This document shows positions 54,901-63,699 of a DNA stretch of 64,000 nucleotides, piece by piece. A model generated the notes under the pieces. It was not told where the DNA came from. It made no database searches and saw only the letters and a program-made list of their open reading frames with translations. The stretch's first letter is position 1. The number at the start of each line of letters is the position of its first letter. Source of the stretch: Chrysogorgia sp. JL179-B06 (lineage: Eukaryota; Cnidaria; Anthozoa; Scleralcyonacea; Chrysogorgiidae); the NCBI GenBank assembly GCA_035772405.1, contig JAYKKM010000147.1:2768001-2832000 (forward strand). The letters run 5' to 3'. The position numbers and the translations under genes were made by a program.

Positions 54901-57172
54901 AGGACAGTTCCATAGTATCAGTAATTTGATTTGAATCTGTTTCAAAGCACAGGCATCGAGGAGCAATTTCAGCATCATAATGGCTTTTTACAGAGTCTAA
55001 ATTTTCAAATGTTGATAATTTAAACGTAATATGTTAAAACTAGATTAGATTGTTTTAAATGTAAATTCATACATATATATTGTTATTCATAGTTAATCTA
55101 ATTTTTATTTATATATACTTTAGAGATTCTTTTTGAAAATCACTCTTTGTGAAAAAGTTTATCTCAATAAAGATCATAATCATCATCATCATCATCATCG
55201 GTGCATGCCCCCCTACAGTACATCTGAAATCCTACACCTGGCAGGGGGGTTAAACCACCAGTCAAATTGTTTGCCTTATTTCCACCCCTAGAAACATTAT
55301 AAACAAAACTGAATAGTATATACAGTGTCATGTAGTATTACAAACCTTGAGAACCATTTCAAATTTGTCTAAAGGGTGTGCTTTGCCATCCTTTCCTATT
55401 GTCCTTATAGCAACTGCTATACCTGCACAATTTACTACAACATTTAATCCACCAAATGTTTCTTTAGCAAACTCTACAGCACTTTTAACTTGGCTTTCAT
55501 CTGTAACCTGAGTGGTAAAAAATAAGTATAATTTTCTACTGGCTGAGAAACGAAAGCAGAAATTGAAAAATGCATTTCTCACACCACTGCTGGATTACAC
55601 ATACACGAGCGCAATTAATTGTGCTTGCCAAATCGAAGGGAAGCGCAATTTTTTTCTACAAAAACAGCGCCAATTTACAGTCTAAACATCTAAAAAACAG
55701 CAGTAAAACTAGTAATAGATTTTAATTTTTTCACTACTAATTAGCTTAAACTTAGACAAAAAAAACAATTTGAAAATAGCAAATACGGCATACAAAAGTA
55801 TCGAAATTATTATTAAACAAAAGACATTCTATTTACAAAGTCTTAAAAGAATCAGTGACAGTATCAAAATTTACAGTTATTCGTCTGCGTCAATAACATC
55901 ACTGGTGTCATCATCAACATTAAAATTCATTGACTAAGCGTTGGTCTTCATCTTCATCGTCTTTAATTTTGCGACCTTTGTCTGAATCGGGCTGTTGTTC
56001 AACCGAGTCTACTTCAGAGGAAAGCGTGGTGATTCTGAGGCCTCATTAAAGTGCACGAGGCAGGCACATTTTCAATTTGTGCAGGCGTTGGTCATATTCG
56101 TGAAGTTGAAACAGTTTTTTTTGCGTGTGGAAATTTTGAGGTTTATAGAATAGCATGTCGTTGCTTGCGACTGACTTTCGCTATCGCAAGGACACGCACA
56201 CTAGGTAATGTTGCCATCAGGAAAAAAAAGCATCCTGGTTGCCGTATTGTTGCAGGAGACAAAAATCGCCTAGAGTGCATTGGGCTTTCAATCAATCTCA
56301 ACACATTTATTTAAACACGGAATCTCATCATTTAAACATGCTCTTCCTGAGAGCCGTGTAAAATAATTCAAAACAAAGTAAAAATAAAAAATTTAGACAA
56401 TTACAATATAGACATATAAGAAATTGAAATTACTATTCACAAGAATAGACTAAAACTTAATAACAATAACTAAAATGAGAATAGGAAAATCAATGTAGTT
56501 ATTACTACATAATATATGCTAAAACATCTCATTTAGCTTGTTTTAGTAGGTTTAGCAGGGTTTTGCTATACAGTATAAGTATATTGTGATTTACGCGTAT
56601 ATAGAAGAACCGTTATGTTCTGAATATGGCCAAAATGGAAGAACCTACACTTACAAATGTTTCTATGTGGATATTTACTGATCTGCAAAGCAGTGAGGTA
56701 AATATCCACACTATTCACCAACACCGAGGTTAATAATTGTTTTAGTATAAATACACAGGTGATCTTTTTGGAATAGCATTTTCTTTAAAATTGGTTATTA
56801 ATGAGGTGCAGGGGATTCCACTGCATATATATGAATGAGGAAATCCAAAAATATATAAATTAAAATATACATACATAACTCAGCAAAGTGACTTTTTCTG
56901 AACATCATAACGCCCCCACCCCCCAAAAAATGTAATCGAAGTTGATCGAAATATTTTCAGTTGGGCCAGTTGGGAACTAGTTCACTTACATCAGTTGGGT
57001 GGAAGTAACAATCTTTGCCAATTTCTTCAGCAACTTTACTTCCATTACTGGTAGGAAGATCTAAAATAACTGCTTTTGCTGCATACTTTTGGACGAGTCT
57101 TTTGACGGTCGCTCTACCTAACCCAGAAGCACCACCAGTTACTAAACACAGTAACTGCTTCGCTGCCGCCAT
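33787..57172 (-). CDS. HSD17B10: 3-hydroxyacyl-CoA dehydrogenase type-2 (17-beta-HSD 10), four exons
   Basis: Exons 56990-57172, 55346-55507, 35505-35745 and 33787-33977 join in frame (183+162+241+191 nt) to 258 residues; the human protein has 261. All introns have GT and AG ends. Visible are the NAD-binding TGGASGLG (residues 12-19), the NAD-selecting Asp in LDLP (38), NCAG (87-90), catalytic Ser152, Tyr165 and Lys169 (YSASK), and the C-terminus [14 protein letters not shown]. The enzyme oxidises 3-hydroxyacyl-CoAs in isoleucine and fatty-acid breakdown and is also a subunit of mitochondrial RNase P in animals. The start has a strong context (AAAGATGG). Introns are 1482, 19600 and 1527 bp; the second is full of transposons. 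No frameshift or stop is seen. Confidence 0.96.
34082..34331. mobile_element. MITE rich in ATCGCGAT palindromes (HSD17B10 intron 3)
   Basis: Ends are inverted: ATACTCCGTTTACACGG at the left, CCATGTAAACAGGGTAT at the right (14 of 17 match). Inside, the 8-mer ATCGCGAT or a close variant recurs several times (about 34158, 34194, 34234, 34275). No coding is supported; the open frames here are a product of the motif. Confidence 0.65.
34379..34939. mobile_element. hAT-like MITE with CCGGAT subterminal repeats (HSD17B10 intron 3)
   Basis: The ends TAGGGGTGCACC and GGTGCACCCCTA are inverted. Near each end, clusters of TATCCGG/CCGGATA repeat in both orientations (34390-34480 and 34866-34915). CATGTAAC (34368-34375) and CATGTAAT (34940-34947) may be the 8-bp target duplication, with three extra bases at the left. 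Confidence 0.7.
35505..35745 (-). CDS. HSD17B10: HSD17B10 exon 3
   Basis: Codes residues 116-195 plus one base of Gly196. It holds the catalytic Ser-Tyr-Lys (NTASVAA and YSASK). The acceptor is TGTCCAG|GTT and the donor CCTG|GTAAGA. Confidence 0.95.
35746..36930. other. HSD17B10 intron 2, distal part, no element recognised
   Basis: AT-rich with short repeats of 'attctaaact' at about 35995-36150. The open frames at 36287-36519 overlap in two frames and match no family. Confidence 0.4.
36935..37080. mobile_element. Short palindromic MITE, about 48-bp arms
   Basis: The left arm (36935-36982) contains TTATCGAGTTATAATGGCAC. The right arm (37029-37080) is its inverted copy with a few changes. The spacer is 46 bp. 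Confidence 0.8.
37116..37162 (-). repeat. Gypsy LTR fragment
   Basis: The minus strand reads TGTAACATATAATT and then 29 nt identical to 48951-48979 in the LTR of the second gypsy remnant. This marks the start of a truncated 3' LTR downstream of the integrase fragment. Confidence 0.55.
37287..37905 (-). pseudogene. Ty3/gypsy integrase C-terminal fragment
   Basis: The frame 37876-37604 ([35 protein letters not shown]) continues in the frame 37574-37287 ([27 protein letters not shown]). Together they are the end of a gypsy integrase catalytic core, whose AER Glu is the third catalytic residue, and the C-terminal domain. The parts are frameshifted near 37590. Upstream sequence stops matching at about 37905. 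Confidence 0.85.
37911..38231 (-). other. Unassigned segment with internal tandem duplication
   Basis: Two overlapping open frames without a recognised domain. A segment of about 50-60 bp ('agctttgcgagttttggt' to 'gattttgaaaagtaac') is present twice (38052-38102, 38104-38165). Confidence 0.4.
38338..38600. repeat. Imperfect direct repeat, about 80 bp
   Basis: 'aaatctgttttcagaattg' with flanks occurs at 38364-38382 and 38549-38567, with similar sequence on both sides, including 'acgtatgtt' upstream. Confidence 0.6.
38811..38989. mobile_element. Palindromic MITE at the start of unit D1
   Basis: The left end GAAATACCTAATGTTTTCC is matched in inverted form near 38966-38989. The inner part is itself partly self-complementary. 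A diverged copy is at about 43931-44068. Confidence 0.65.
39223..42804 (+). pseudogene. LINE ORF: 2A-like leader, APE endonuclease, reverse transcriptase
   Basis: One frame runs from the 5' end to about 42211 and, after a one-base frameshift (extra C in 'gacc'), the next frame runs to 42804. Domains in order: 2A-like motif DISSNPGP (39333-39356), then basic [12 protein letters not shown]. The endonuclease has [28 protein letters not shown] and FSDHCSF. The reverse transcriptase has [26 protein letters not shown] and [11 protein letters not shown]. The C-terminal domain ends [12 protein letters not shown]. All catalytic motifs are present. The Met at 39210 lies in the pre-existing flank, so the native start is lost. 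One edit away from open, it is the best-kept LINE here. Confidence 0.93.
39333..39356 (+). other. 2A-like motif DISSNPGP
   Basis: D-I-S-S-N-P-G-P, preceded by hydrophobic LTICV. It differs from the consensus by Ser for Glu at the third position. The homologous site in the second LINE is DISRNPGP. Confidence 0.55.
42944..43396. mobile_element. piggyBac-like MITE, 453 bp
   Basis: The ends are a perfect 16-bp inverted repeat, CTCTTTCCTGTCCGGC, flanked by TTAA at 42940-42943 and 43397-43400. The same site in unit D2 (about 44871) has a single TTAA and no insert. A TTAA duplication with precise ends is the piggyBac signature. No transposase inside. Confidence 0.92.
43936..45460. repeat. Tandem repeat unit D2
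   Basis: Colinear with D1 but lacking the LINE and the piggyBac-like MITE. It carries its own MITE at 44079-44650. Confidence 0.85.
44079..44650. mobile_element. MITE, 572 bp, with perfect 33-bp terminal inverted repeats
   Basis: The ends begin AGTGAGTGTCAGGGTAGTGC and match as inverted repeats for 33 bp through GCGCGCTTGT. Unit D1 lacks it. The target duplication is not clear. No coding. Confidence 0.85.
45605..46089 (-). pseudogene. Ty3/gypsy integrase core fragment
   Basis: The frame 45865-45605 has [19 protein letters not shown] (the second catalytic Asp in SDNG) and WGFKHIT. Upstream, 46085-45870 in other frames has a WPGIDKDIE zinc-region sequence and KEKTTS/VDYYS. Stops and frameshifts are many. 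It belongs to the gypsy remnant whose gag and protease are at 47308-48471. Confidence 0.75.
46090..47265 (+). mobile_element. GC-rich DIRS-like retrotransposon fragment
   Basis: A GC-rich plus-strand segment splits the minus-strand gypsy remnant. It carries [17 protein letters not shown] and [17 protein letters not shown] motifs (gag-like region, about 46150-46270). Then come [22 protein letters not shown] and [13 protein letters not shown] (46430-46571). These fit the RNase H region of DIRS/Ngaro-type elements. [11 protein letters not shown] continues in another frame at 46580. Base composition changes sharply at both edges. Confidence 0.65.
46111..46795 (+). pseudogene. DIRS-like gag and RNase H remnants
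   Basis: Coding-like frames shift several times (46111-46461, 46188-46571, 46565-46795). The gag-like block comes first, then a segment around [18 protein letters not shown], then the RNase H-like block ending in HWW-type sequence. The reverse transcriptase catalytic box and the tyrosine recombinase of DIRS elements are not seen, so internal deletion is likely. The assignment rests on the [13 protein letters not shown] and [11 protein letters not shown] motifs. Confidence 0.6.
47308..47760 (-). pseudogene. Ty3/gypsy protease-to-reverse-transcriptase N-terminal fragment
   Basis: The frame has [19 protein letters not shown] (after the protease), then [19 protein letters not shown] and [20 protein letters not shown], then MERLGVI. 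These are the opening motifs of a gypsy reverse transcriptase. It breaks off before the catalytic box, at the DIRS-like insertion or an associated deletion. Confidence 0.85.
47773..48471 (-). pseudogene. Ty3/gypsy gag
   Basis: The likely start is the Met at 48471 ([26 protein letters not shown]). It passes a stop/frameshift at about 48380-48300 into the frame 48303-47773, which has the gag core [39 protein letters not shown] and [14 protein letters not shown]. No zinc knuckle is seen before the frame ends. Gag forms the particle in active elements. Confidence 0.82.
48501..48520 (-). other. Gypsy primer binding site
   Basis: The minus strand reads TGGTGGCAGCGGTAGGATAG next to the LTR edge. 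The leading TGG fits pairing with a tRNA CCA end. Confidence 0.5.
48521..48992 (-). repeat. Gypsy 5' LTR (probable)
   Basis: On the minus strand the segment starts TGTAATATATAATC at about 48992 and ends ...AAACATTACATG next to the primer site. The first part shares 29 identical nt with 37116-37144, the 3' LTR remnant of another copy. Within it lie AT-rich repeats ('ataacattgtaat', 48701-48770) and a plus-strand tRNA-like sequence. Confidence 0.55.
48773..48848 (+). tRNA. tRNA-like sequence inside the gypsy LTR
   Basis: A 76-nt sequence with pairing ends GAGTCTT/GGGACTC, A box TGGCTCAATGG and B box GGTTCGATTCC and a paired ACAGG/CCTGT T stem. The D arm to acceptor spacing is off by about two, and the anticodon loop is not well formed (ACCGGCAAT), so no anticodon is assigned. 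It is more likely a tRNA pseudogene or SINE head than a working tRNA. Confidence 0.4.
49931..50957 (-). mobile_element. 5'-truncated LINE nested in the outer LINE
   Basis: The outer LINE frame breaks at about 50957 and resumes at about 49930. The inserted piece ends in an 'attattattt' and 'gttgttgtt' tail at 49934-49962 and encodes only the reverse transcriptase C-terminal half. ACAAC at both edges may be the target duplication. Confidence 0.8.
50130..50957 (-). pseudogene. Inner LINE reverse transcriptase, C-terminal half
   Basis: The frame 50957-50820 has [17 protein letters not shown] (motif B) and a damaged YVDD region (FVDEVLRV). Then [13 protein letters not shown] follows in another frame, and 50690-50130 carries [18 protein letters not shown] and [12 protein letters not shown] to the end KWDALV. 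It resembles the LINE at 13772-15190. Confidence 0.8.
53402..53425 (-). other. 2A-like motif DISRNPGP
   Basis: Follows LSICM and precedes GRPYSLG. It aligns with the motif at 39333-39356 in the other LINE. Confidence 0.55.
54014..54097. repeat. Short inverted repeat, 84 bp
   Basis: ACGTTTGGAGATTTTACAT at the left is matched in inverted form by ATGTAAAATATCCCCAAACGT at the right. A related half is at about 7175. It may be a MITE. Confidence 0.6.
54098..55345. other. HSD17B10 intron 2, proximal part
   Basis: AT-rich, no coding supported. A short (CAT)n run lies at 55179-55200 and a G/C-rich 'gcatgcccccctaca' piece at about 55203. Confidence 0.5.
55346..55507 (-). CDS. HSD17B10: HSD17B10 exon 2
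   Basis: Codes residues 62-115 ([10 protein letters not shown] to FEMVLK), including NCAGIAV. The acceptor is CACTCAG|GTT and the donor AAG|GTTTGT, both phase 0. Confidence 0.95.
55870..56330 (-). other. Coding-like remnant in HSD17B10 intron 1, unrecognised
   Basis: On the minus strand the segment reads as Cys-containing sequence ([16 protein letters not shown]) and then an acidic tail ([20 protein letters not shown]) over two or three frames. It looks like the C-terminus of a transposon or captured protein. No family is assigned. The plus-strand frame 56051-56314 overlaps and is considered a shadow. Confidence 0.3.
56990..57172 (-). CDS. HSD17B10: HSD17B10 exon 1
   Basis: Codes residues 1-61, from [19 protein letters not shown] to the HPTD end. 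The donor is GAT|GTAAGT, phase 0. Confidence 0.95.
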
Positions 57173-58010
57173 CTTTGTAAAGTGTGGTCATTGATTCCTC
57201 AGTTTTGCATTGCGCACATCTACTGCGCTCATCCAATAATCAGTGTTTTTGCCATTATGCAACATTTTCAAACAATTCCGACCATTTTAGGACAATTTAG
57301 TAGGGAAGAGTTATTAAGGGACTAAATCAAATTTTTCCGAGAACGGTTACACAAGTCTAACTAAAAAAAAGGTCGGTGACCATAATTTCTTCCTTAGTAA
57401 TTATTTTCTTCTACCACGTTTACGTGACAGATACTTAGAGAAAAATCATTTCTACAATTAACTTACAATATTTTACATTTTTGATGAATGTTATTTCAAA
57501 TAACATGTTAAAGAATATGGGAAACGACCTTTCTTTATCATAATAAATCCTGTTAGCTGTTTCTTTTGCCTTAAAATACCATGTTTTCTTGTACAAAATT
57601 ACTAGTTGCGAAAAATAAAAAATTAACTTTGTCAAAAGGTTCAAGAAAAAGTTGAGAAATGCGGTTTTTACTCAACTTGTAAATTGCTCGCAATGACGTC
57701 ACCATACTGAGTAAGAGGTGATCTGCGACAAACAAGGTCGGTGACCCCAACCTTTTTTTTTGGTTTTAATATAAGTATGTCAATAACTTTAAGACTGGGA
57801 AGTTTCAACAAATTTTCATTTCGGAAAGAATTACTGAGGAATTACCTTAAAAGAGGCTGGCCTGTTTCGCTACACAATATCTTTGTTTTAAGTTATTATT
57901 ATTTTTAATTTGTTTTAATTTATTAAAATGTTATACATATCAATTACTAATTATATAATTGAATGTACAAGGAGATCAGAAATAGAATTCAAGATTCCCT
58001 TTATACTGAT
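57173..58010. promoter_or_regulatory. HSD17B10 upstream region
   Basis: The 5' flank of the gene holds no clear TATA box. 'aaggtcggtgacc' occurs twice (57372-57382 region and 57734-57745), probably as part of a repeat and not as a promoter motif. No other gene is seen before the LINE that starts at about 58010. Confidence 0.3.
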
Positions 58011-60788
58011 CTCCTAAATACCAATTCAAAGAACTTACTACAAATCTCACCAAAACAAATCCCTGTTCATGGTCAATACTGCATTTAAATATCAGTAGTA
58101 TTAAAAACAAATTTGACTCATTTAAACACTTGCTAAATTCCCTAAACAAACACTTTGACATAATTAGTTTAACAGAAACATGGTTAAACGATACAAACAA
58201 CGAAAACTTTAAACTTGCTGAATATAATTATGTAAATTCAAATAGGCCAAAAAAGGTGGGGAGTGGGTATGTACGTCACAAGTCATACGCCTTATAAAGG
58301 TCGTGATGATTTAAATTATAATATAGAAAATGAAATTGAAACCATATTTATTGAAATAATAACACCTGTTGGTAAGAATAAAATCATAGGAGTAATTTAC
58401 AGACCTCCAAAATAAAAGTAAAATTCGGTAGTATTTGAAAATTAAATAATTGAAAAAAGTACAAAAGAAAACAAAATTTGCTATGTTATGGGATATTTTA
58501 ATATTGACCTACTTAAATCCGAATCTTGTGATTATGCAAATAGATTTTCAGAACGGCTGTTTATACATCTTCTTTTATTCCACTGATAACAAAACCAACA
58601 CGAATTACTAACCACACTTCCACACTAATTGAGAATATTTTTACTAATGATATAGAAAAGTTAAAATCTAGTACTAATGGACTTATTTTTAGCGATATAT
58701 CTGATCATTTACCAATTATGGTATGTCCAATTTGAACAATCATAAAGAAACCAATAAAAAAACCAACCCCACATACAACTATGATTAATAACTCAACCTG
58801 TAATTTATTTATTAATTCTATTAAAAACACTTCATGGAGAGATGTTCTTTCTAAGAAAAATCCGACAGAGCTGGCCCTCAATGAATTTTCAAAAATATAT
58901 ACATTAGCCGAATGAATCTAACTTTCCCTTAAAACGTAAGACAGCTAAGAAAAATGTTAATAAAATTAAACGTCCATGGATGGCAAATTGTATTGCTAAA
59001 TCAGTAAAAAAGAAAAAGAAACTTTATAAAACATACTTAATCAACCCAAGTCAAAGGAATAATAACATGTATAAAAATATAAAAACAAATTAAACCATGT
59101 TATAAAATCTGCCAAGAAAATATATTATGAAGAATAACTAATAAAATACAAACATAACACAAAGATGACATGGCGGATACTAAATGAAATCCTTAACAAA
59201 GACAAAATAATTAAAGAACTACCGAAAGAATTTAATGTTGGAAAACGTATAATAAAAAATCCCATTGAAATAGCTAATGAATTCAATAAATATTTTGTAA
59301 ATATTGGTCCTGAACTAGCAAAAAAAGTCCTAACAATACAGAGAAAACATATTACTAACAACTACAAAGATAGTATGTTTCTTGATCCAATAACTGAAAG
59401 TGAAATAGAAATTAAAATAAGTAATATAAAAATAATAAAAGCCCTGGGTATGATGACATTAATGCCAAAGTAATAAAACTAACTGGAAAGGAAATTTCTA
59501 AACCGCTGGTACGTATATTTAATTTGACAATTGTACATGGAAGTATTCCAGACGATCTAAAAATAGCCTTAATATATAACGCCAATTTTCAAAGAAAATG
59601 AAAAAAAACTACTTTGAAAACTATAGACCAATATCAGTTCTTTCCTGTTTCTCTAAATTACTGGAAAAACGTATGTACAAAAGGCTAATTAAATATAGTT
59701 TTGTAAAACAAGATCTTATCAAAACATCATTATGGGTTTAGACAAAACAGATCTACTGAACTTGCCATTATTGAGCTTGTAGACAAAATTACAAGAGCAA
59801 TAGATAAAGGAGAATACACAATTGGTATATTTCTAGATTTGTCAAAAGTATTTTGACACTATTAATCACAAGATTCTGAATAAAAAACTAGATCACTATG
59901 GCATAAGTGGAACACCTCAAAAATGGTTTGAAAATTACTTAGAGAATAGAAAACAAATTGTAAAATACAACCAAGTAAAATCAAAAGAAATGACAATCAC
60001 AAGTGGTGTTCCTCAGGGGTCAATATTAGGACCACTCCTATTTCTTTTATACATTAATGACATTCAAAACTGCAGTCAAATAGTTTTCAATGAATTATTT
60101 GCAGATGATACAAATGTATTTTACAGTAACATATGGTCTTAAAAAACTCAACGAAATTATACAAATAGAAATTGGTAAAATAGCTGAATGGCTTAGTATA
60201 AATAAACTACCAATTAACACTTCAACATTTTATTTAAATCTCATAACAACAAACACAACACAACACAACAATTAAAATTAACAATGAAAACATCAAACAA
60301 GTTAATAACACGACATTTCTAGGTATGCATAATTGACGAATGACATGGAAAGACCATATAGCTATGGTGTCAAAAAAGATTAAATCTGCTGGTTTGATAG
60401 CCAGAATACGGCATTTTACTAATTTGAATACTCTTAAACTAATATATTATGCATTAGTCTATCCATATCTTATCTATGGTAACTTAATATGGGGTAATAC
60501 ATACAACAAACGAATCCAAATATTAATGAATATCCAGAAAACGTACGCTTAATGACTTTCAACTCCTATATGGAACACACTAAACAATTTTTGAAAATTT
60601 GAAAATATTAAATATCTATAAAATCAATGATTATTTGACTAGTTTTTTCGTGTTTCGTTACCGTTACATTAAAAATTTACGAGAAGTTTTCACAAATTAT
60701 TTTGTATCAAACAATCAAATCCATCATCATAACACAAGAAATGCATCAAAACTGCATAAATCTTATAAAAGAACAAATTATGTAAAAG

Positions 60789-62845
60789 CAGGGCATTTTT
60801 TAATACCATATACTGGTTGGGGCATTTGCCCCAGTGCGCCCTTTCCACTGCTGAAGGAAAAAAAGGACCGGCTACCCCAGTGCCCTGGGCCCTTTGTAAA
60901 GGTGATTTGGGAATTGACCCTTAGAAACTCAGTGATCTTGCAAAATTCGGAAAAGAAAATAAGCAATAGTTAACTCATGCAATCAATTTCAAAGCAATTA
61001 TATGTCAAGATTTTATTTTCAATTGGCGCTGCAGACTTCCCAAAAGGCATTTGCTACTTTGAGCTATTCATCAACTTGCAACTGCCAGGTTGCAGCATGA
61101 TTATTGTAAAGATACAAAGCTATTGATTCCTGCTGTATGCCCAGATGTTGTTAGTTGATTAATAGGTACTCTGTGTTTAGTGTTATCAAATGAATAGCTG
61201 TAATAATTCTTGGAACACTTCCACTGCCACTGGTAAGAGTAATATGCTTTGCTAGTTTGATATCAGGTAAATATTCTAAGTGTTTTGTTTAGGATAGATA
61301 CATGTACTACAGGGTAAAGTATGTGTTGGGTGGCATTTCTAAACTAGAAATAGCCATTGAGACTGAGTGGCGACTCGATTTTGGCTCTGGCTAAACCACA
61401 TGTACAGGTGTAATAGCGAGAACTCAGGGATCTGCCCACGCTGGTCGGAGCTGGTCGGGAGTTGCCGGCACTAAATAAATCCGACCGGCACAAAATCAAA
61501 TTCTCTCGTTTGCGACCACCACTATTTTGACTGAAATTTACTTTTTATAACGGTAATATCGAGTTTTTACTTTGCAGTTGTGAACTGGCAAGATATATTC
61601 TTGATGGCAAATATACTGTAATAAGTTATAAAGTAACAAGACTCCCGGTGGGCGTTAACTCAGGCTATTAAAGAACTGAAGAAAAGACGTGATTAATAAT
61701 GTGAAATTGACAGATAATTTGCATAGACATTGCTTGATAAAATCGGATCATATGCGTAACCTGAACCATAGTTAGTAGAGGGGGATGGTTTGGAAGCTCC
61801 ATTGTCTAAAAAAAAGTCTTAAAGATTATGCGATGTTCATGTTATTGTATTGGAGAAAGTGTTTGTTATTGGTTGGAGAAAGAAAATTCTATGGACACGT
61901 GACGGCGAAGGACTCACAACACGTGACAATGAAGGACTACACTAATTAAATCTGCACGTTGTTATTGGATGACTGCTTCATTATAGAGAAAATACAATAC
62001 GTTCAGTGACAGTGAAAGTGAACAACAACATAGAACAATGACTTTTGCTGACTTTCCAAACCAGCACTGCTACTATAACTATGCCTGAACCCGCAAGGGT
62101 GAACTAAATTCGATCACATTTCGCACGAAAAGCCGTTTTTGTGAATATATCTTCGTTAGAAGAGATTCATGTGTCTAAAGTTATATCAAAATAAACCACA
62201 AGGTATAGGAAACATTCCTGTATCGAAATTACATCGGAAAAGAAATCTAGGAGACTAAAAATTTAATTAAGAACTTACTGTTACATCTTATTAGACTCTC
62301 AATAAAATGTTACTGTTGTTCATTTTTGTAACTAATTATTCTACTTTACTGAATATTTCTTAAAAATGACGAGATACTCTGTTCAAAAATGGGATTTAAG
62401 ACCTTTATATTTTGCTCAAAAGTACCCTCAAAACGCGGGAAATGCTGTTTCAGAGACCCAAAATTCAAAAAATTTACAAGAGGCATATATACCCCCGGAC
62501 CCCTCTAGAAATGTGTCGTCACAATAGCCGGCACTCATATAATCCTGGGCAGGACCCTGGAACTGTAATTATGCAAGTCCTATATTTTACTTTTAGTTAT
62601 TTGAAAATCCCTTAATTCTGATCAGATGTGATCGCAAAGACACTAAGTGACACAACATTAATCCCTTCCCCTGCAGTCATAATTAGACATCCTATTGGGC
62701 TATCACGGTATCACCACACTTAGCGAGAAATCTTGTCTAAAGTTTTCTGTGCTAACTGCTGTCAGGAGTCAGGGCGGGGCAACGGCCAACGGGGACCCTT
62801 TTGCACATTTGCCCCACCGCTGAAAAATCCTTAAAAAATGCACTG
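60789..62845. mobile_element. hAT-like element, 2.06 kb, inside the LINE
   Basis: The ends CAGGGCATTTTTTAA and TTAAAAAATGCACTG are inverted repeats with one mismatch. The flanks TGTAAAAG (60781-60788) and TGTAAAAC (62846-62853) are an 8-bp duplication with one change. It holds no transposase. It resembles the 3115-3882 element at its ends (CAGGGC.TTTTTTAA). Confidence 0.88.
61425..62559. mobile_element. Second element nested in the hAT-like element
   Basis: The left end CAGGGATCTGCCCA and the right end TGGGCAGGACCCTG are imperfect inverted repeats. GAACT lies at both edges (61420-61424, 62560-62564). The interior has 'ccggcac' and G-rich parts but no coding. Confidence 0.6.
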
Positions 62846-63418
62846 TGTAAAACATACTCTTTCCAACAACAAAGGCATTGATATTTGGAATGGTTTGGAA
62901 ACTAAACTAAAACATATTAAATCCTACACATCTTATAAAATGGAAACAAAGAAATACTTTTTACAGAATCAATTTTTAATTATTTCCCAAATATACATTA
63001 TATGTTGTTATCACTTTATTACTAATATAGATGTCTTTCTGTGAATAGTTTCTCGTTATATTTCTTTTATTGGATCCTGTATTTTAATCTCCAAACAATA
63101 TTACTACCTTTTTGTTAATTAGTTTGTCTACTACTTTTTTATATACTGTACTACTTATATACTTTAACTATACATGTACTTTCATTATACTGCACTTATT
63201 AATCTCTGTAAATATAATAATTTTCTTCTATCTTTATTCTTATATTTTTATAGACACAATAATTCTCTTTAAACTTTATATAAACCTTTTTGAACTGATT
63301 ATATGTAAATATATTAACGAATAACTTCCACTAGGGGTCTTATTTAAAAAGCCTTTTAGGTTTCTAGTAGGCCCCTATTTAATGTAAATAGTTCAAATGC
63401 ATATATGCATGGACGAAA

Positions 63419-63420
<2 letters not shown>

Positions 63421-63485
<65 letters not shown>
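63421..63485. repeat. (TA)n microsatellite
   Basis: About 32 TA units, followed by interrupted TA/GTA repeats to 63520. The Tyr/Ile open frame over it is an artefact. Confidence 0.95.
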
Positions 63486-63488
<3 letters not shown>

Positions 63489-63699
63489 TATATATATAGT
63501 ATATAGACTATATATATCAATAATACATAGTATATGATTGTAAGAGGAAGATCACAATACAATGTTATGAGTAAAATAAGTAAAATATCATTATACTGTA
63601 CATCAGAAGTCATATAGAGAAACGAGTTACGTACAGATCATTCAATAGTTTTTTAAAGAAAGACAATGACTGAGAAGAACGCATGTCATACCGTAACGA

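Larger units (their letters stand above)
58110..62995 (+). pseudogene. LINE endonuclease-reverse transcriptase, heavily frameshifted
   Basis: The endonuclease is seen as DIISLTETWLND (58158-58195) and YVMGYFNIDLL (58480-58515), where the usual catalytic GDFN is GYFN. The reverse transcriptase has MTWRILNEILNKD, KYFVNIGPELAKK (59165-59473) and SGVPQGSILGPLLFLLYINDI (60003-60065). The LFADDTNVFYS catalytic box follows (60097-60127). Next come KKIKSAGLIARIRH (60340-60552) and NTRNASKLHKSYKRTNYV (60599-60788), and after the insertion NKGIDIWNGLETKLK (62872-62920). About ten frame breaks are visible. Confidence 0.82.
58010..63060 (+). mobile_element. Decayed LINE split by an hAT-like element
   Basis: Plus-strand LINE pieces lie at 58010-60788 and 62846-about 63060. 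Coding runs from the endonuclease to the C-terminus and resumes exactly after the hAT-like insertion. Many single-base frameshifts are present. Confidence 0.82.

Noticed and set aside
63356..63613. Tyr/Ile repeat protein
   Set aside because: It translates a TA microsatellite.
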